Below are positions 1 through 8,147 of a stretch of DNA of 64,000 bases, in pieces; positions within the stretch are counted from its first letter, which is position 1; the number at the start of each line of letters is the position of its first letter. Below the pieces are notes generated by a model. That model was not told the origin of the DNA. It saw nothing but the letters and a program-made list of their open reading frames with translations, and made no database searches. This DNA is from Thalassospira povalilytica (lineage in GTDB: Bacteria; Pseudomonadota; Alphaproteobacteria; Rhodospirillales; Thalassospiraceae). The stretch covers positions 62,001 to 126,000 of the forward strand of contig NZ_PGTS01000006.1 in assembly GCF_002844235.1 (NCBI RefSeq), written 5' to 3'. The position numbers and the translations under genes were made by a program.

Positions 1-1310
1 GCGTCGGGAAATACCCGGCGGATCATTTCAAGGCGCACAAAATTGGCCGGTGTCTTGTTGGTGACAAATCGTTTTTCCGGGGCATAGGAACGCATTGCTT
101 CCAGATACTGGCTTCTGATCTTGCGCGCGGCCTTGTCATCAATACGCGACAATTGTTCGGAAATTCGGCCTTTGCCAACGACATCATTGACCGCCTTGGC
201 AAAATCACCGATTTCACCGGCCGCATACACATCGGGATGCGCACCAAGAATGCGTTCGGTCAACGTCGTTCCCGATCGCGGCATACCGACGATAAAGATC
301 GGTTTGGGGCCCTTGGCATCAAGTGCCATCACATCGCCCGATGACATATCCGTTGCGGCGGCCTGACGTGCCATGCCTTCGAGCGTCTTCATTTCACGCA
401 ATTCGCGTTCCATATCAAACGGGCGGGCGGCGCGGTTGGCCGCATGTCCCTTACCGTAATAGGCAAAGGCCCGTTCCATATCGCCTTCGGTTTCGGCGAT
501 CTTGGCCAGGGCATAGGCGGCCTTGTATTTTTCAGAACTGTCTGATTTGGGGTTCTGAAGGATCGCCTCAAGATGTTTGACAGCATCCTCGGGCATGGCC
601 TGGGGCCGCATGAAGGAAATGACCATATAAGGCTGGGCTGAATATCCGGGACGATCATTGATAATCGACAGGCTGGTTGATACCGCCTGCTCGACCTCGC
701 CTGCCATGGCGTAGCTTGATGCCAGAACCACCCGCAATTCAAGATTGCCAGGTTGCCGCGCAACCGCCTTTTCCAGAACAGCAAAAGCCTGTGCGTGATC
801 TTCCTGATGCAAATGAATACGCGCCATTAATGTCTGCGCATCGTTGAAATGGGAACTGCTTTCCCCAACGGTTTTCAGCACCGAAACAGCACGCGAAAGT
901 TTAGGTGCAACGCATTTTCCGGGACTGACATGTGACTCTGCGCGAAACAGGACATCGGCAAGCAAAAAGGCCAGAAATCCGTCCTTTGGTGCAGCGCGAA
1001 GGCGCTCCTCAAGGACCGACTCGAATGAACAAAAGTCACTTGTAAGATATGAATATTGCAGCAGATTCTGGGCGACAGCCGTGAACAGTCTGTCATTGGT
1101 CGGGACAGTGCGAAACAGTTTGCGAAGACGCGGACCGGCAGACGCAGGATTTTTCCCCTGTAACTCGCTGACAGCAGTCATAATCTCGATATCAGTACGT
1201 CTTGGATGCAGCCGCAAAATACGGGCACCAATTTTGGCAGCCGTATCAAAGTCGGCTGCTGACATTGCCCGCTTAAGATCCCCGGCAATATCCTTTTTTG
1301 ACTGCGTCAT
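1..1310 (-). CDS. TPR-containing sulfotransferase family protein (3' end cut by window)
   Basis: Reading leftward from ATG 1310 the frame stays open to the window edge (about 436 codons), so the C-terminus is missing. The N-terminal ~330 residues are alpha-helical and repeat-like (pattern of TPR units). Around residue 336 begins a typical Sulfotransfer_3 start: KPIFIVGMPRSGTTLTERIL. PRSGTT at 344-349 is the loop that binds the 5'-phosphosulfate of PAPS, and AGEIGDF follows. Known family members transfer sulfate from PAPS to a hydroxyl acceptor; TPR-sulfotransferase fusions are common in alphaproteobacteria, usually with unknown acceptor. The gene stands alone here, with no PAPS synthesis genes in view. 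Its leader (1311-1390) contains an inverted repeat. The substrate cannot be inferred. Confidence 0.85.
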   Translation of the reverse strand, partial: MTQSKKDIAGDLKRAMSAADFDTAAKIGARILRLHPRRTDIEIMTAVSELQGKNPASAGPRLRKLFRTVPTNDRLFTAVAQNLLQYSYLTSDFCSFESVLEERLRAAPKDGFLAFLLADVLFRAESHVSPGKCVAPKLSRAVSVLKTVGESSSHFNDAQTLMARIHLHQEDHAQAFAVLEKAVARQPGNLELRVVLASSYAMAGEVEQAVSTSLSIINDRPGYSAQPYMVISFMRPQAMPEDAVKHLEAILQNPKSDSSEKYKAAYALAKIAETEGDMERAFAYYGKGHAANRAARPFDMERELREMKTLEGMARQAAATDMSSGDVMALDAKGPKPIFIVGMPRSGTTLTERILGAHPDVYAAGEIGDFAKAVNDVVGKGRISEQLSRIDDKAARKIRSQYLEAMRSYAPEKRFVTNKTPANFVRLEMIRRVFPD

Positions 1311-1785
1311 TCATCTGTCCCTGGATGCGATCAAATAATCTCACGCCCCCTCCCCAAGCACAAAACGACTATAAGTCACTTAAAACTTATCGCACAGCAC
1401 AAATGTTGATATGAATGCCAAAGATCACGAGATTGTGACAATAAAACCACAACCTTTGTTATAGGCGCAGCATTTCATAGCCTATTGCAGGATGCTGGTC
1501 GGTCTTGACTGAACCGAATTCACTTTCAGATTGAACCAAATCGTTTGACCATTGCAAACAGCCACAGGCGACAGGACATGAGCCGACGATTGAAAACACG
1601 CCGACGCCGGTGAAATTTCATCGACTTGTACCACACAGAAAAAGCGCCCTATCGTCTTGAAAAATATATTTTTCTTCCTGAACTTTTAATCAGCGCATCT
1701 CGTATGGTAAAAATTACAATATTGGAATTTAGCCACCCGGCCTGATGGCCAGACCGCCATGTGACAACCCGACGGGGAGAAGAAG
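1311..1785. other. Non-coding divergent spacer with two inverted repeats
   Basis: No plausible gene is seen in these 475 bases between two divergent genes. An ATAAGT/ACTTAT inverted repeat lies at 1371-1390, upstream of the sulfotransferase gene. A perfect 16-bp A/T palindrome, GAAAAATATATTTTTC, lies at 1659-1674, about 110 bases upstream of the EAL gene. Both are in AT-rich stretches suitable for promoters. Function is not established. Confidence 0.5.
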
Positions 1786-2856
1786 GTGACATACTGCGAA
1801 AAATGCGACGCGGTTCCGGAAATTGCCCCACGTCTGGGCACACTTTATCTGTGGCCACCGGTGGCACATACCACCGGTAAAATTCTTGCCGGTGCCAAAT
1901 CGATTTCGCTGTCGGTCGATAAAACGCCAAGTGTCGCCACCCTTTCGATCCATTACAGTCGTCCGGGCTTGCGCAAATTGATCGACACCATCGCCAAGGA
2001 TCTTCTGCCCGAAGAACTGGCCGACACCAAAGCTCTGATCATGGCAGAAGGCCAGAAACCCGACATTGACGATATCAGTCGCGTCACCAGTCTGGGGGCC
2101 ATTCGCGCCGCGATCGGTGCGGAATGGCTCGGTGATCTGTTGCGTGAAAATCGCCTGAATTCGGCATTTCAGCCGATCTTTCCGATCGGTGATCTTGGCA
2201 CCCCTTATGCCCATGAATGCCTTATTCGCGGGGCGGCGCGCGATGGCAGCGTCATCAATCCCGGCCAGCTGTTTGAAGCAGCGCAATCAGCCACATTGTT
2301 GTTTCAGCTTGACCGTGCGGCGCGCGCAGCCAATGTACGCAACGCCACCAGGGCCGGGGTTTCGGGGAACCTGTTCATCAATTTCACGCCAAGTTCGATC
2401 TATGATCCGGATTCCTGCCTGCGATCCACCATCGACGTTGTCGAGGAATGCAATCTTGACCGCAAGAATGTGGTGTTTGAAGTCATCGAGACCGAAAAGG
2501 TCCGCAGCACAGCACATCTGAGTGCGATTTTGCAGTCCTATCGCAATTCCGGTTTTCGGGTGGCGCTTGATGATGTCGGATCGGGTTATTCGACCCTGAA
2601 CATGTTGCCCGAACTGCGCCCCGATATCATCAAGATCGACCGCGAACTGGTCGATCATGTTGACCATGACAATTACAAACAGGCCATTGTCAGCAAGCTG
2701 ATTGCACTGGCAAAACAGCTTGAAATCGAAGTCATTGCCGAAGGGATCGAACGTCAGAAAGAACTCGACTTCCTGATCGAACATGATGTCGATTATGTGC
2801 AGGGCTTCCTGCTGGGTCGGCCGGGCGATGGCCCCTATCAGGCTAAATCCGCCTGA
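1786..2856 (+). CDS. EAL-domain protein, putative c-di-GMP phosphodiesterase
   Basis: 356 aa from a GTG at 1786, preceded by GGGGAGAAGAAGG. Residues ~1-120 form an unrecognised N-terminal domain beginning with a CxxC pair (TYCEKC). Residues ~125-350 are an EAL domain. The signature is ECL rather than EAL (E144), but the other catalytic positions look intact: N in FINFTPSS, the DD pair at 262-263 (DDVGSGYSTL), K283 in IKID, E in IAEGIE and Q in VQGFLLGRP. EAL enzymes hydrolyse c-di-GMP to pGpG, and retained metal ligands argue for activity. No GGDEF, PAS or membrane segment is visible, so it should be cytosolic. The input signal may enter through the CxxC N-terminus; that is inference. Confidence 0.88.
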   Translation: MTYCEKCDAVPEIAPRLGTLYLWPPVAHTTGKILAGAKSISLSVDKTPSVATLSIHYSRPGLRKLIDTIAKDLLPEELADTKALIMAEGQKPDIDDISRVTSLGAIRAAIGAEWLGDLLRENRLNSAFQPIFPIGDLGTPYAHECLIRGAARDGSVINPGQLFEAAQSATLLFQLDRAARAANVRNATRAGVSGNLFINFTPSSIYDPDSCLRSTIDVVEECNLDRKNVVFEVIETEKVRSTAHLSAILQSYRNSGFRVALDDVGSGYSTLNMLPELRPDIIKIDRELVDHVDHDNYKQAIVSKLIALAKQLEIEVIAEGIERQKELDFLIEHDVDYVQGFLLGRPGDGPYQAKSA

Positions 2857-2866
2857 TGCCCGTAAA

Positions 2867-3472
2867 TCACACGCGCGTCATATCGGTAATTTCGCGCCCC
2901 ACCATGCGTTTATAGCTGGCAACGATTTCCCGGCCTTCTTTTGACGGCACCGAAATGGCAAGCCGCATTGTGGCTTCGCCGCTATACATGATCAGAAGAC
3001 AACGCGCGGCGATCGTACTGGCATCGCCATCATTTCCCCGGATGCGCAATATCGCCTTGGTCAGCATGGCGGCATTGGCGCGGCTGACTTCCATTTCCAT
3101 ATCGCGCAGGGTTTTGTCGGCCTGGGTGCCGGTCCAGATATCGCAAATCACCGGTTCGGCCAGAAACAGCTCGTAATAGGTATCAATCAGCTGATCAAAC
3201 GCACGAACAAGTTCATCTTTTGATGACACGTCTGCCAATGCGTCTTCGATGCAGTGACGGGATTCGTCGTTATAGCGATCCGCCAGGGCATGAATGACCG
3301 ATGCCTTGTCGGGAAAATATTGATACAGCGATCCGATCGAGACTCCTGCCTTTTGGGCGAGTTCGCCCATCTTCATGGCATCGCTTCCCTGGGCTGCGAT
3401 CAGCTCACAGGCCACTTTCAGGATATTTTCCACACGTTCGCGACTTCTTTTTTGTGTGGGTGCCTTGCGCAT
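2867..3472 (-). CDS. TetR/AcrR family transcriptional repressor
   Basis: 201 aa when started at ATG 3472 (MRKAPTQKRSRERVENIL). The frame is open further upstream, but a longer start would run through the operator and promoter at 3570-3612. The N-terminal helix-turn-helix reads MGELAQKAGVSIGSLYQYFPDKASVIHAL (about residues 33-61), the standard TetR DNA-binding unit. The remainder is the helical ligand/dimer domain. It is divergent from the NmrA-type gene at 3655. Paired inverted repeats between the two genes overlap both promoters, so it probably represses itself and its neighbour until a small ligand binds. The ligand is unknown. The TetR assignment is secure; target and ligand are inferred from position. 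Confidence 0.9.
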   Translation of the reverse strand: MRKAPTQKRSRERVENILKVACELIAAQGSDAMKMGELAQKAGVSIGSLYQYFPDKASVIHALADRYNDESRHCIEDALADVSSKDELVRAFDQLIDTYYELFLAEPVICDIWTGTQADKTLRDMEMEVSRANAAMLTKAILRIRGNDGDASTIAARCLLIMYSGEATMRLAISVPSKEGREIVASYKRMVGREITDMTRV

Positions 3473-3569
3473 TTTTTTCGCGTTTTCCGACAATTGGTTA
3501 CGCCCTGTTTTAACCCTTGGGACATGCCGTATACGGCGCCGTTCACGGGCTTGTGACTGCCAAACTCTC

Positions 3570-3625
3570 TTGACGATCAAAATACGAGGATTTATCACAT
3601 TTGGCAAATGTGAGGATTACTCACA
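3570..3625. promoter_or_regulatory. Divergent promoters with overlapping TetR-type operators
   Basis: Plus promoter: TTGACG (3570-3575), 17-base spacer, TATCAC (3593-3598). Minus promoter: TTGCCA (complement of 3602-3607), 17-base spacer, TATTTT (complement of 3579-3584). A perfect palindrome CACATTTGGCAAATGTG (3596-3612, 8-bp arms) covers the rightward -10 and the leftward -35. A second repeat, TGTGAG-N5-CTCACA (3609-3625), overlaps it. The shared TCACATTT half-sites suggest cooperative repressor binding. Confidence 0.75.
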
Positions 3626-3654
3626 TTTTGTTTTACCCTTCAGGAGCAAGCAAT

Positions 3655-4494
3655 ATGACCACACAACCCCGTTTTCTGGTTCTTGGCGCGACCGCCAAAA
3701 CCGGCCGCCGTGTCGCGGAAAAACTGAACGCCCTTGGACATTCCGTTCGCGCTGTATCACGCAGCACGTCCCCTGCATTTGACTGGACCAAACCGGAAAG
3801 CTGGGATGACGCCTTGCGCAATGTTGATGCCGTTTACATCACATTCCAGCCTGATCTGGCGGTTCCGGGATCGGCCGAAACCATTGCCCGTTTTGCGCAA
3901 GCCGCCCTCAAGCATGGTGCAAAACGTCTTGTGATGCTGTCAGGACGCGGCGAAGAAGCCGCCCACCGTGCTGAACAGGTACTGCTTCAATCCGGTGCAG
4001 AGGCCACCATTCTGCGCGCCAACTGGTTCTTTCAGAATTTCAGCGAAGATCTTTTCCTGCCCTATATCCAGGCCGGCACCCTTGCCCTGCCCGCGGGTGA
4101 TATTCCCGAACCGTTTGTTGATGCCAATGACATTGCCGATTGTGCGGTAACCTGCCTGCTTGATCCGCACCATATCGGCAAGACATATGAACTGTCCGGT
4201 CCCGAAGCCCTGACTTTTGAAGACGTCACATCGATCATTGGCAACAGTGCCAACCGCAAGATCGATTTCGTCCCGATCACGATTGACCAGCTTGATGCCG
4301 GACTGGCAAGCGACGGCGTTCCGCAGGACTTCCGCAGCCTGATATCCTATTTGTTTTCCGAAGTTCTTGACGGACGCAACAGCGCGCCAACCGGGGATAT
4401 CGAGCATATCCTTGGCCGCATGCCGACATCGCTTGCCGATTATGCCCGACAGACCGCGCAGACCGGGATCTGGAAACTTGCCAAACGTGCATAA
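3655..4494 (+). CDS. NmrA-like / NAD(P)H-binding short-chain family protein
   Basis: 279 aa from ATG 3655, preceded by CAGGAG; the open frame before it lies in the operator region. The N-terminus FLVLGATAKTGRRVAEKL is an atypical-SDR Rossmann loop (GxxxxTG-like), followed by ALGHSVRAVSRS. VMLSGRGEEAAHRAE and ILRANWFFQNF match NmrA / NAD(P)H:quinone-oxidoreductase-like proteins (QOR2, azoreductase-annotated). The classical YxxxK catalytic pair of SDRs is not evident, as usual for the NmrA group, whose members act as redox sensors or quinone/azo reductases. It is divergent from the TetR gene and likely controlled by it, fitting a role in handling a small reactive or electrophilic compound. The precise reaction is unknown. 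Confidence 0.82.
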   Translation: MTTQPRFLVLGATAKTGRRVAEKLNALGHSVRAVSRSTSPAFDWTKPESWDDALRNVDAVYITFQPDLAVPGSAETIARFAQAALKHGAKRLVMLSGRGEEAAHRAEQVLLQSGAEATILRANWFFQNFSEDLFLPYIQAGTLALPAGDIPEPFVDANDIADCAVTCLLDPHHIGKTYELSGPEALTFEDVTSIIGNSANRKIDFVPITIDQLDAGLASDGVPQDFRSLISYLFSEVLDGRNSAPTGDIEHILGRMPTSLADYARQTAQTGIWKLAKRA

Positions 4495-4528
4495 AAAAAT
4501 GGTGCGTAGCGGTCTTCTGCTACGCACC
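4494..4528 (-). terminator. Rho-independent terminator of gntR
   Basis: GGTGCGTAGC (4501-4510) pairs with GCTACGCACC (4519-4528), a 10-bp stem. On the minus strand it is followed by ATTTTTTT (4500-4493), so it ends the leftward dctPQM-gntR transcript. On the plus strand the A-run lies on the wrong side for the NmrA gene. Confidence 0.85.
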
Positions 4529-4570
4529 AGTTCAGCAACACCCCACCATCGGGGTTCGGAAAACGCGGTA

Positions 4571-5293
4571 TCAGGAAAACAGCGATCTGTTTTCTTCGAT
4601 GATCAGTGGCAAACGTTCCATCGTGCCAGACAGATGCTGACGCATTTCGGCAACGGCCGTGGCGGCATCGCCTGACTGGATGGCGTCGATGACGGCCTTG
4701 TGGCCTTCAAGGACAGACACCATTTTGCCCGCACGCGGCAGATCAAGGGTTCGCACCCGCGCCAGATGACCGCTGCGCGCCGTGATTTGCAGATGCAGGT
4801 TGGACTGGTTCACCCCGTTAAACAAAGCGGCATGGAAGCTGTCATCAAGCTGCTTGAACAGATCAATCTGTTCGATGTCTCCAACCAGGGCTTCCTGCAT
4901 TTTAAGAATGCCCTTGGCCTTGGTCACCGCGGCGGATTCCTTGATATCGGCAAGCTGGCGCACCACTTCGCATTCGGCGGCAACCCGCAGAAAATGTTCT
5001 TCGCGGATGCGGGCCTCGTCGATTTTGGTGACCACGGTGCGCGACTGCGGATAGGACACGACCAGTCCGTCCTGCTCAAGACGCATGATCGCTTCGCGCA
5101 CCGGTGACTGGCTGACCTTGAAACTGTCGGCCAGTTCGGCACGTACCAGTGTCGTTTCGGGCAACAGCGCCAGTGAAATGATCCGGTTGCGGATATCTTC
5201 ATACACCAGTGCCGAGGCCGGGACATGGGCGTTGCCCTTGATCCCGCCATCATGGATCCCAATCAGTCCGTTCGTAGATGTGTTCATTTTCAT
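4571..5293 (-). CDS. GntR family regulator, FadR/FCD subfamily
   Basis: 240 aa from ATG 5293, with an AGGGAG Shine-Dalgarno sequence. Residues ~25-95 form the winged helix (LVRAELADSFKVSQSPVREAIMRLEQDGLV). Residues ~100-230 form the all-helical FCD ligand domain, with the typical acidic/His metal or acid-binding positions (HAALFNG, EGHKAVIDAI). FCD regulators commonly sense organic acids that are also pathway substrates. It is the last gene after dctP-dctQ-dctM, separated from dctM by 48 bases, so it is probably co-transcribed with the transporter and feeds back on it. The operator was not identified; the AT-rich stretch at 8190-8300 ahead of dctP is the likely place. Confidence 0.9.
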   Translation of the reverse strand: MKMNTSTNGLIGIHDGGIKGNAHVPASALVYEDIRNRIISLALLPETTLVRAELADSFKVSQSPVREAIMRLEQDGLVVSYPQSRTVVTKIDEARIREEHFLRVAAECEVVRQLADIKESAAVTKAKGILKMQEALVGDIEQIDLFKQLDDSFHAALFNGVNQSNLHLQITARSGHLARVRTLDLPRAGKMVSVLEGHKAVIDAIQSGDAATAVAEMRQHLSGTMERLPLIIEENRSLFS

Positions 5294-5341
5294 CTATCTC
5301 CCTGGCAATTCTTTGAATGCCTAAATCCTTGAGATCACTGA

Positions 5342-6622
5342 TTACATTAATGCATTGGGCAACAACAACGTCAAACTCGGGATCGCTGCCATCAGGATGA
5401 AAAAGATCACCATGGCAATAAAGAACGGGATCGATGCCCGGCTATAAGCCCCGGTTTTGACATCAAGAATGCCGCAGACCGTAAACATGATGACCCCGAC
5501 CGGTGGTGTCAGACCGCCGAAATTGATCAGGGTGACAATCAGGATGCCCATGTGAACCGGATCGTACCCGGCATTGACCAGAACCGGCATGACAATCGGC
5601 GTCACCAGAAGGATATTGGCCGCCCCTTCAAGGAACATGCCGCTGATCACCAGAACTGCCACAACAAGCACAAGTATCATTGCCCGGTTTTCGGTCAGGG
5701 TCGTGACGAATTCGGTGATCTGTTGCGGGGCACGTTCAATGGTCATCGCATAGCCCAGAACCGCCGCCATAATGATCAGCAACATCACCATGCCAAGATC
5801 GGAAACCGAACTTGTCACGGCCTCTTTGAACTTGGTGAAATCAAGTTCGCGATAGGCAAATATCCCGACCGCCAGCGCATAGAAAACAAGAAACGCCCCC
5901 GCCTCGGTCGCGGTAAACAGGCCAAAGCGGAACCCGACAATCAGGATCACCGGAAAGGCCAGTGCCCAGATGCTTTCCGAGAAACTTTTCAACAATTCGC
6001 GACGGCCCGGCATTTCCGGAAGATCCGGCTGATAGCCGTTTTTGCGCGCCACAAACCACGATGTCGCCATCAGAACAAGGGTCAGGCAAATACCCGGCAC
6101 AATTCCGGCAAGGAACAGGCGCCCGATTGATACTTCATTGACAAAACCAAACAGGATCAACCCGATGCTGGGCGGGATGGTTGCGGTAATGACCGACCCG
6201 AATGCCAGAACAGCTGCCGTGGCGGCCTTGGAATAGCCCTGTTTGATCATGCTCGGACCAAGAAGGCGCGCCTCCATCGAGGCATCGGCAACAGCGGACC
6301 CGGAAATGCCGCCCATCATGAAGCTGAGCACAATTGAAACCTGTGCCAGACCACCGGCCATCCAGCCGGTCAGAAGCCGGGCAAATTTCACCAGGCGATA
6401 GGTAATCCCCGTCACATTCATAAGGTTCCCGGCCAGAATAAAGAACGGCACAGCCAGCAACGGGAAACTTTGGGTCGCGGTCACCATTTTCTGAATGACC
6501 ACGGTTGGCGGCATGGCGCCACTGACGACAAAGACCGGAATGGATGCCAGGCCCAGCGCAAACGCCACCGGCATACCGATAATCAGGAAAACCGCAAAAA
6601 GAACAGCAATCAATATCAACAT
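5342..6622 (-). CDS. dctM: TRAP transporter large permease (DctM family)
   Basis: 426 aa, almost entirely hydrophobic with about 12 membrane spans. It starts at ATG 6622, which overlaps the stop of dctQ by one base (TGATG). Typical DctM segments are present: PVAFALGLASIP, FFILAGNLM, GGISGSAVADASM and TPPVGVIMF. DctM is the inner-membrane channel subunit that drives Na+-coupled uptake of a substrate delivered by the periplasmic DctP protein. Its partners DctQ and DctP lie immediately upstream. The substrate is not readable from sequence; the family carries C4-dicarboxylates, keto acids, sugar acids and aromatic acids. The symbol denotes the family, not a dicarboxylate specificity. Confidence 0.92.
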   Translation of the reverse strand: MLILIAVLFAVFLIIGMPVAFALGLASIPVFVVSGAMPPTVVIQKMVTATQSFPLLAVPFFILAGNLMNVTGITYRLVKFARLLTGWMAGGLAQVSIVLSFMMGGISGSAVADASMEARLLGPSMIKQGYSKAATAAVLAFGSVITATIPPSIGLILFGFVNEVSIGRLFLAGIVPGICLTLVLMATSWFVARKNGYQPDLPEMPGRRELLKSFSESIWALAFPVILIVGFRFGLFTATEAGAFLVFYALAVGIFAYRELDFTKFKEAVTSSVSDLGMVMLLIIMAAVLGYAMTIERAPQQITEFVTTLTENRAMILVLVVAVLVISGMFLEGAANILLVTPIVMPVLVNAGYDPVHMGILIVTLINFGGLTPPVGVIMFTVCGILDVKTGAYSRASIPFFIAMVIFFILMAAIPSLTLLLPNALM

Positions 6623-7074
6623 CAGATGGTCCCCCGTGTCCGAATGCGCCGAACAAGCTGGAACACCATGGTTCGCATCATAAGAAGGATACCGACCACC
6701 ATCGACGCATGGATGTAGGAGGCATTAATCTGGGCCGCCCCAACAAGGCGCGGATGCATCAGGATCATATTGCCCCACGCGTAATAGAGCAGAAATCCAA
6801 GGAAACCGATGACCACGAGAATGTTGAAAATCTCGATCAGGCCAACTGTGCGCGCCGAAAAGATTTCCTGCAAAACCTGAAGGCCGAAATGGCGGTCTTC
6901 CTGCATGGCGATATCGGCTGCCAGCATGCAAAGCCAGGCAAAGATCAATTGCGCCATTTCCACCGACCAGATGATCGGCGATCCCATGGCGCGCGCAACC
7001 GACGCAATGGCCACAAGGACAACAACAGCAACAAGAAGCCCCCCGGCACAGGCAAACTCAATTCGCTTGAGCAT
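6622..7074 (-). CDS. dctQ: TRAP transporter small permease (DctQ family)
   Basis: 150 aa from ATG 7074 (MLKRIEFACAG), preceded by AGGATGG. The open frame upstream runs back into the stem-loop at 7102-7134, so I prefer this start. Four membrane spans are visible. The characteristic DctQ segments WSVEMAQLIFAWLCMLAADIAMQEDRHFG and MVVGILLMM are present. DctQ pairs with DctM in the inner membrane and is required for transport. The gene is translationally coupled to dctM by a one-base overlap, and 92 bases containing a stem-loop separate it from dctP. Confidence 0.9.
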   Translation of the reverse strand: MLKRIEFACAGGLLVAVVVLVAIASVARAMGSPIIWSVEMAQLIFAWLCMLAADIAMQEDRHFGLQVLQEIFSARTVGLIEIFNILVVIGFLGFLLYYAWGNMILMHPRLVGAAQINASYIHASMVVGILLMMRTMVFQLVRRIRTRGTI

Positions 7075-7101
7075 GTATTCAATTCCATCCTGATGTTTGG
7101 T

Positions 7102-7134
7102 GTGCGTTGCCCCGAAAACCGCAAGGCAACGCAC
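7102..7134 (-). promoter_or_regulatory. Stem-loop between dctP and dctQ
   Basis: GTGCGTTGCC (7102-7111) pairs with GGCAACGCAC (7125-7134), a perfect 10-bp stem with a 13-base loop and no T-run. It sits just after the dctP stop on the leftward transcript. By analogy with other binding-protein operons it may protect dctP mRNA or attenuate read-through, giving more binding protein than permease. Confidence 0.6.
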
Positions 7135-7166
7135 CTAGGCAAGGCAGATTGGTCAGGCCGTGTGAC

Positions 7167-8147
7167 TTAGCGGCCCAGAACCTTTTTGACGGTCGCGGCT
7201 TCTGCTTCGAGATCAAGCATCTTGTAAACCGGTGCGACAGCCTCCTTGAACGGGGCCAGATCGACGTCGCTGACGGTCACACCACTTGCGGCAACATCGG
7301 CCAGTGCCTTTTCACCCAGTTCGATGGTCAACTGGGATGCGTAACGGCCATCTTCAACGGCAAGATCACGCACGATTTTCTGGTTTTCCGGGGAAATTTC
7401 ATCCCACGCCTGCGCCCCGACAACAAGGGCGGTAACCAGCTGAATGTGACCGGTCTTGGTGACGTTCTTGATCACTTCATAAAGCTTGGCATTCCAGATG
7501 GCGGTCGGCTGGGCTTCGGCAGCATCAATCGAGCCAAGCTGCAAGGCGGTGTAAACTTCGCCCCACGCGATCGGGGTCGGTTCTGCCCCCATGGCACGAA
7601 TGGTTTCGATCCAGACCGGCGCACCGATGGTCCGCATACGCACACCGGAAAGATCGGCCGGGCTTGAAATCGGCTTTTGCGTCAGGGCATGGCGTGCGCC
7701 CTGATACCAGTTCGATGCGATCATCACGAGACCGGATTTTTCGCGCAACTCATCACCCCAGGCGATGTATTCCGGCGACAGGGCAAATTTGTCGGCTTCT
7801 TCATAGGTATCAAACAGGAATGGCGCCGACATGATGGCAAGTGACGGTACAAAACTTGAAAGACGGGCCACATCCGTCACGGTGCCGACCGCCGCACCCG
7901 CGCGGGCCTGATCGATCATTTCGGTGGTATCGCCAAGCTGCGAGTTGTGGAACACCTCGATGATCACATCACCATTGGTCGCCTTTTCCACATCGGCCTT
8001 GAATTTTTCAAGTCCCTGGCCCATCGGATCATTCGGCGACAAAACCGTTCCGATCCGAAGCGTGGTTGCCGCAGTTGCCGGCACCGCCAGCGCCACCGCA
8101 CCGGCCAGTACGGCACAGAGTCCGAGTGTTTTCACAGTCACTTTCAT
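7167..8147 (-). CDS. dctP: TRAP transporter periplasmic solute-binding protein (DctP family)
   Basis: 326 aa from ATG 8147, preceded by GGGAGGACATCCAA. The nine codons further upstream include that ribosome-binding site, so they are not coding. A signal peptide covers residues ~1-26 (MKVTVKTLG, hydrophobic core, PATAAT cleavage region). Family segments follow: LRIGTVLSPNDPMGQGLEKF, IEVFHNSQLGDTTEM, the conserved arginine in DLSGVRMRTIG that clamps the substrate carboxylate, and GEVYTALQLGSIDAAE. It delivers an organic acid to DctQM. It is the first gene of dctPQM-gntR. The specific ligand is unknown. Confidence 0.92.
   Translation of the reverse strand: MKVTVKTLGLCAVLAGAVALAVPATAATTLRIGTVLSPNDPMGQGLEKFKADVEKATNGDVIIEVFHNSQLGDTTEMIDQARAGAAVGTVTDVARLSSFVPSLAIMSAPFLFDTYEEADKFALSPEYIAWGDELREKSGLVMIASNWYQGARHALTQKPISSPADLSGVRMRTIGAPVWIETIRAMGAEPTPIAWGEVYTALQLGSIDAAEAQPTAIWNAKLYEVIKNVTKTGHIQLVTALVVGAQAWDEISPENQKIVRDLAVEDGRYASQLTIELGEKALADVAASGVTVSDVDLAPFKEAVAPVYKMLDLEAEAATVKKVLGR

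Noticed and set aside
3473..3607. N-terminal extension of the TetR regulator from 3607
   Set aside because: It would translate through the promoter and operator; the family starts about where ATG 3472 places it.
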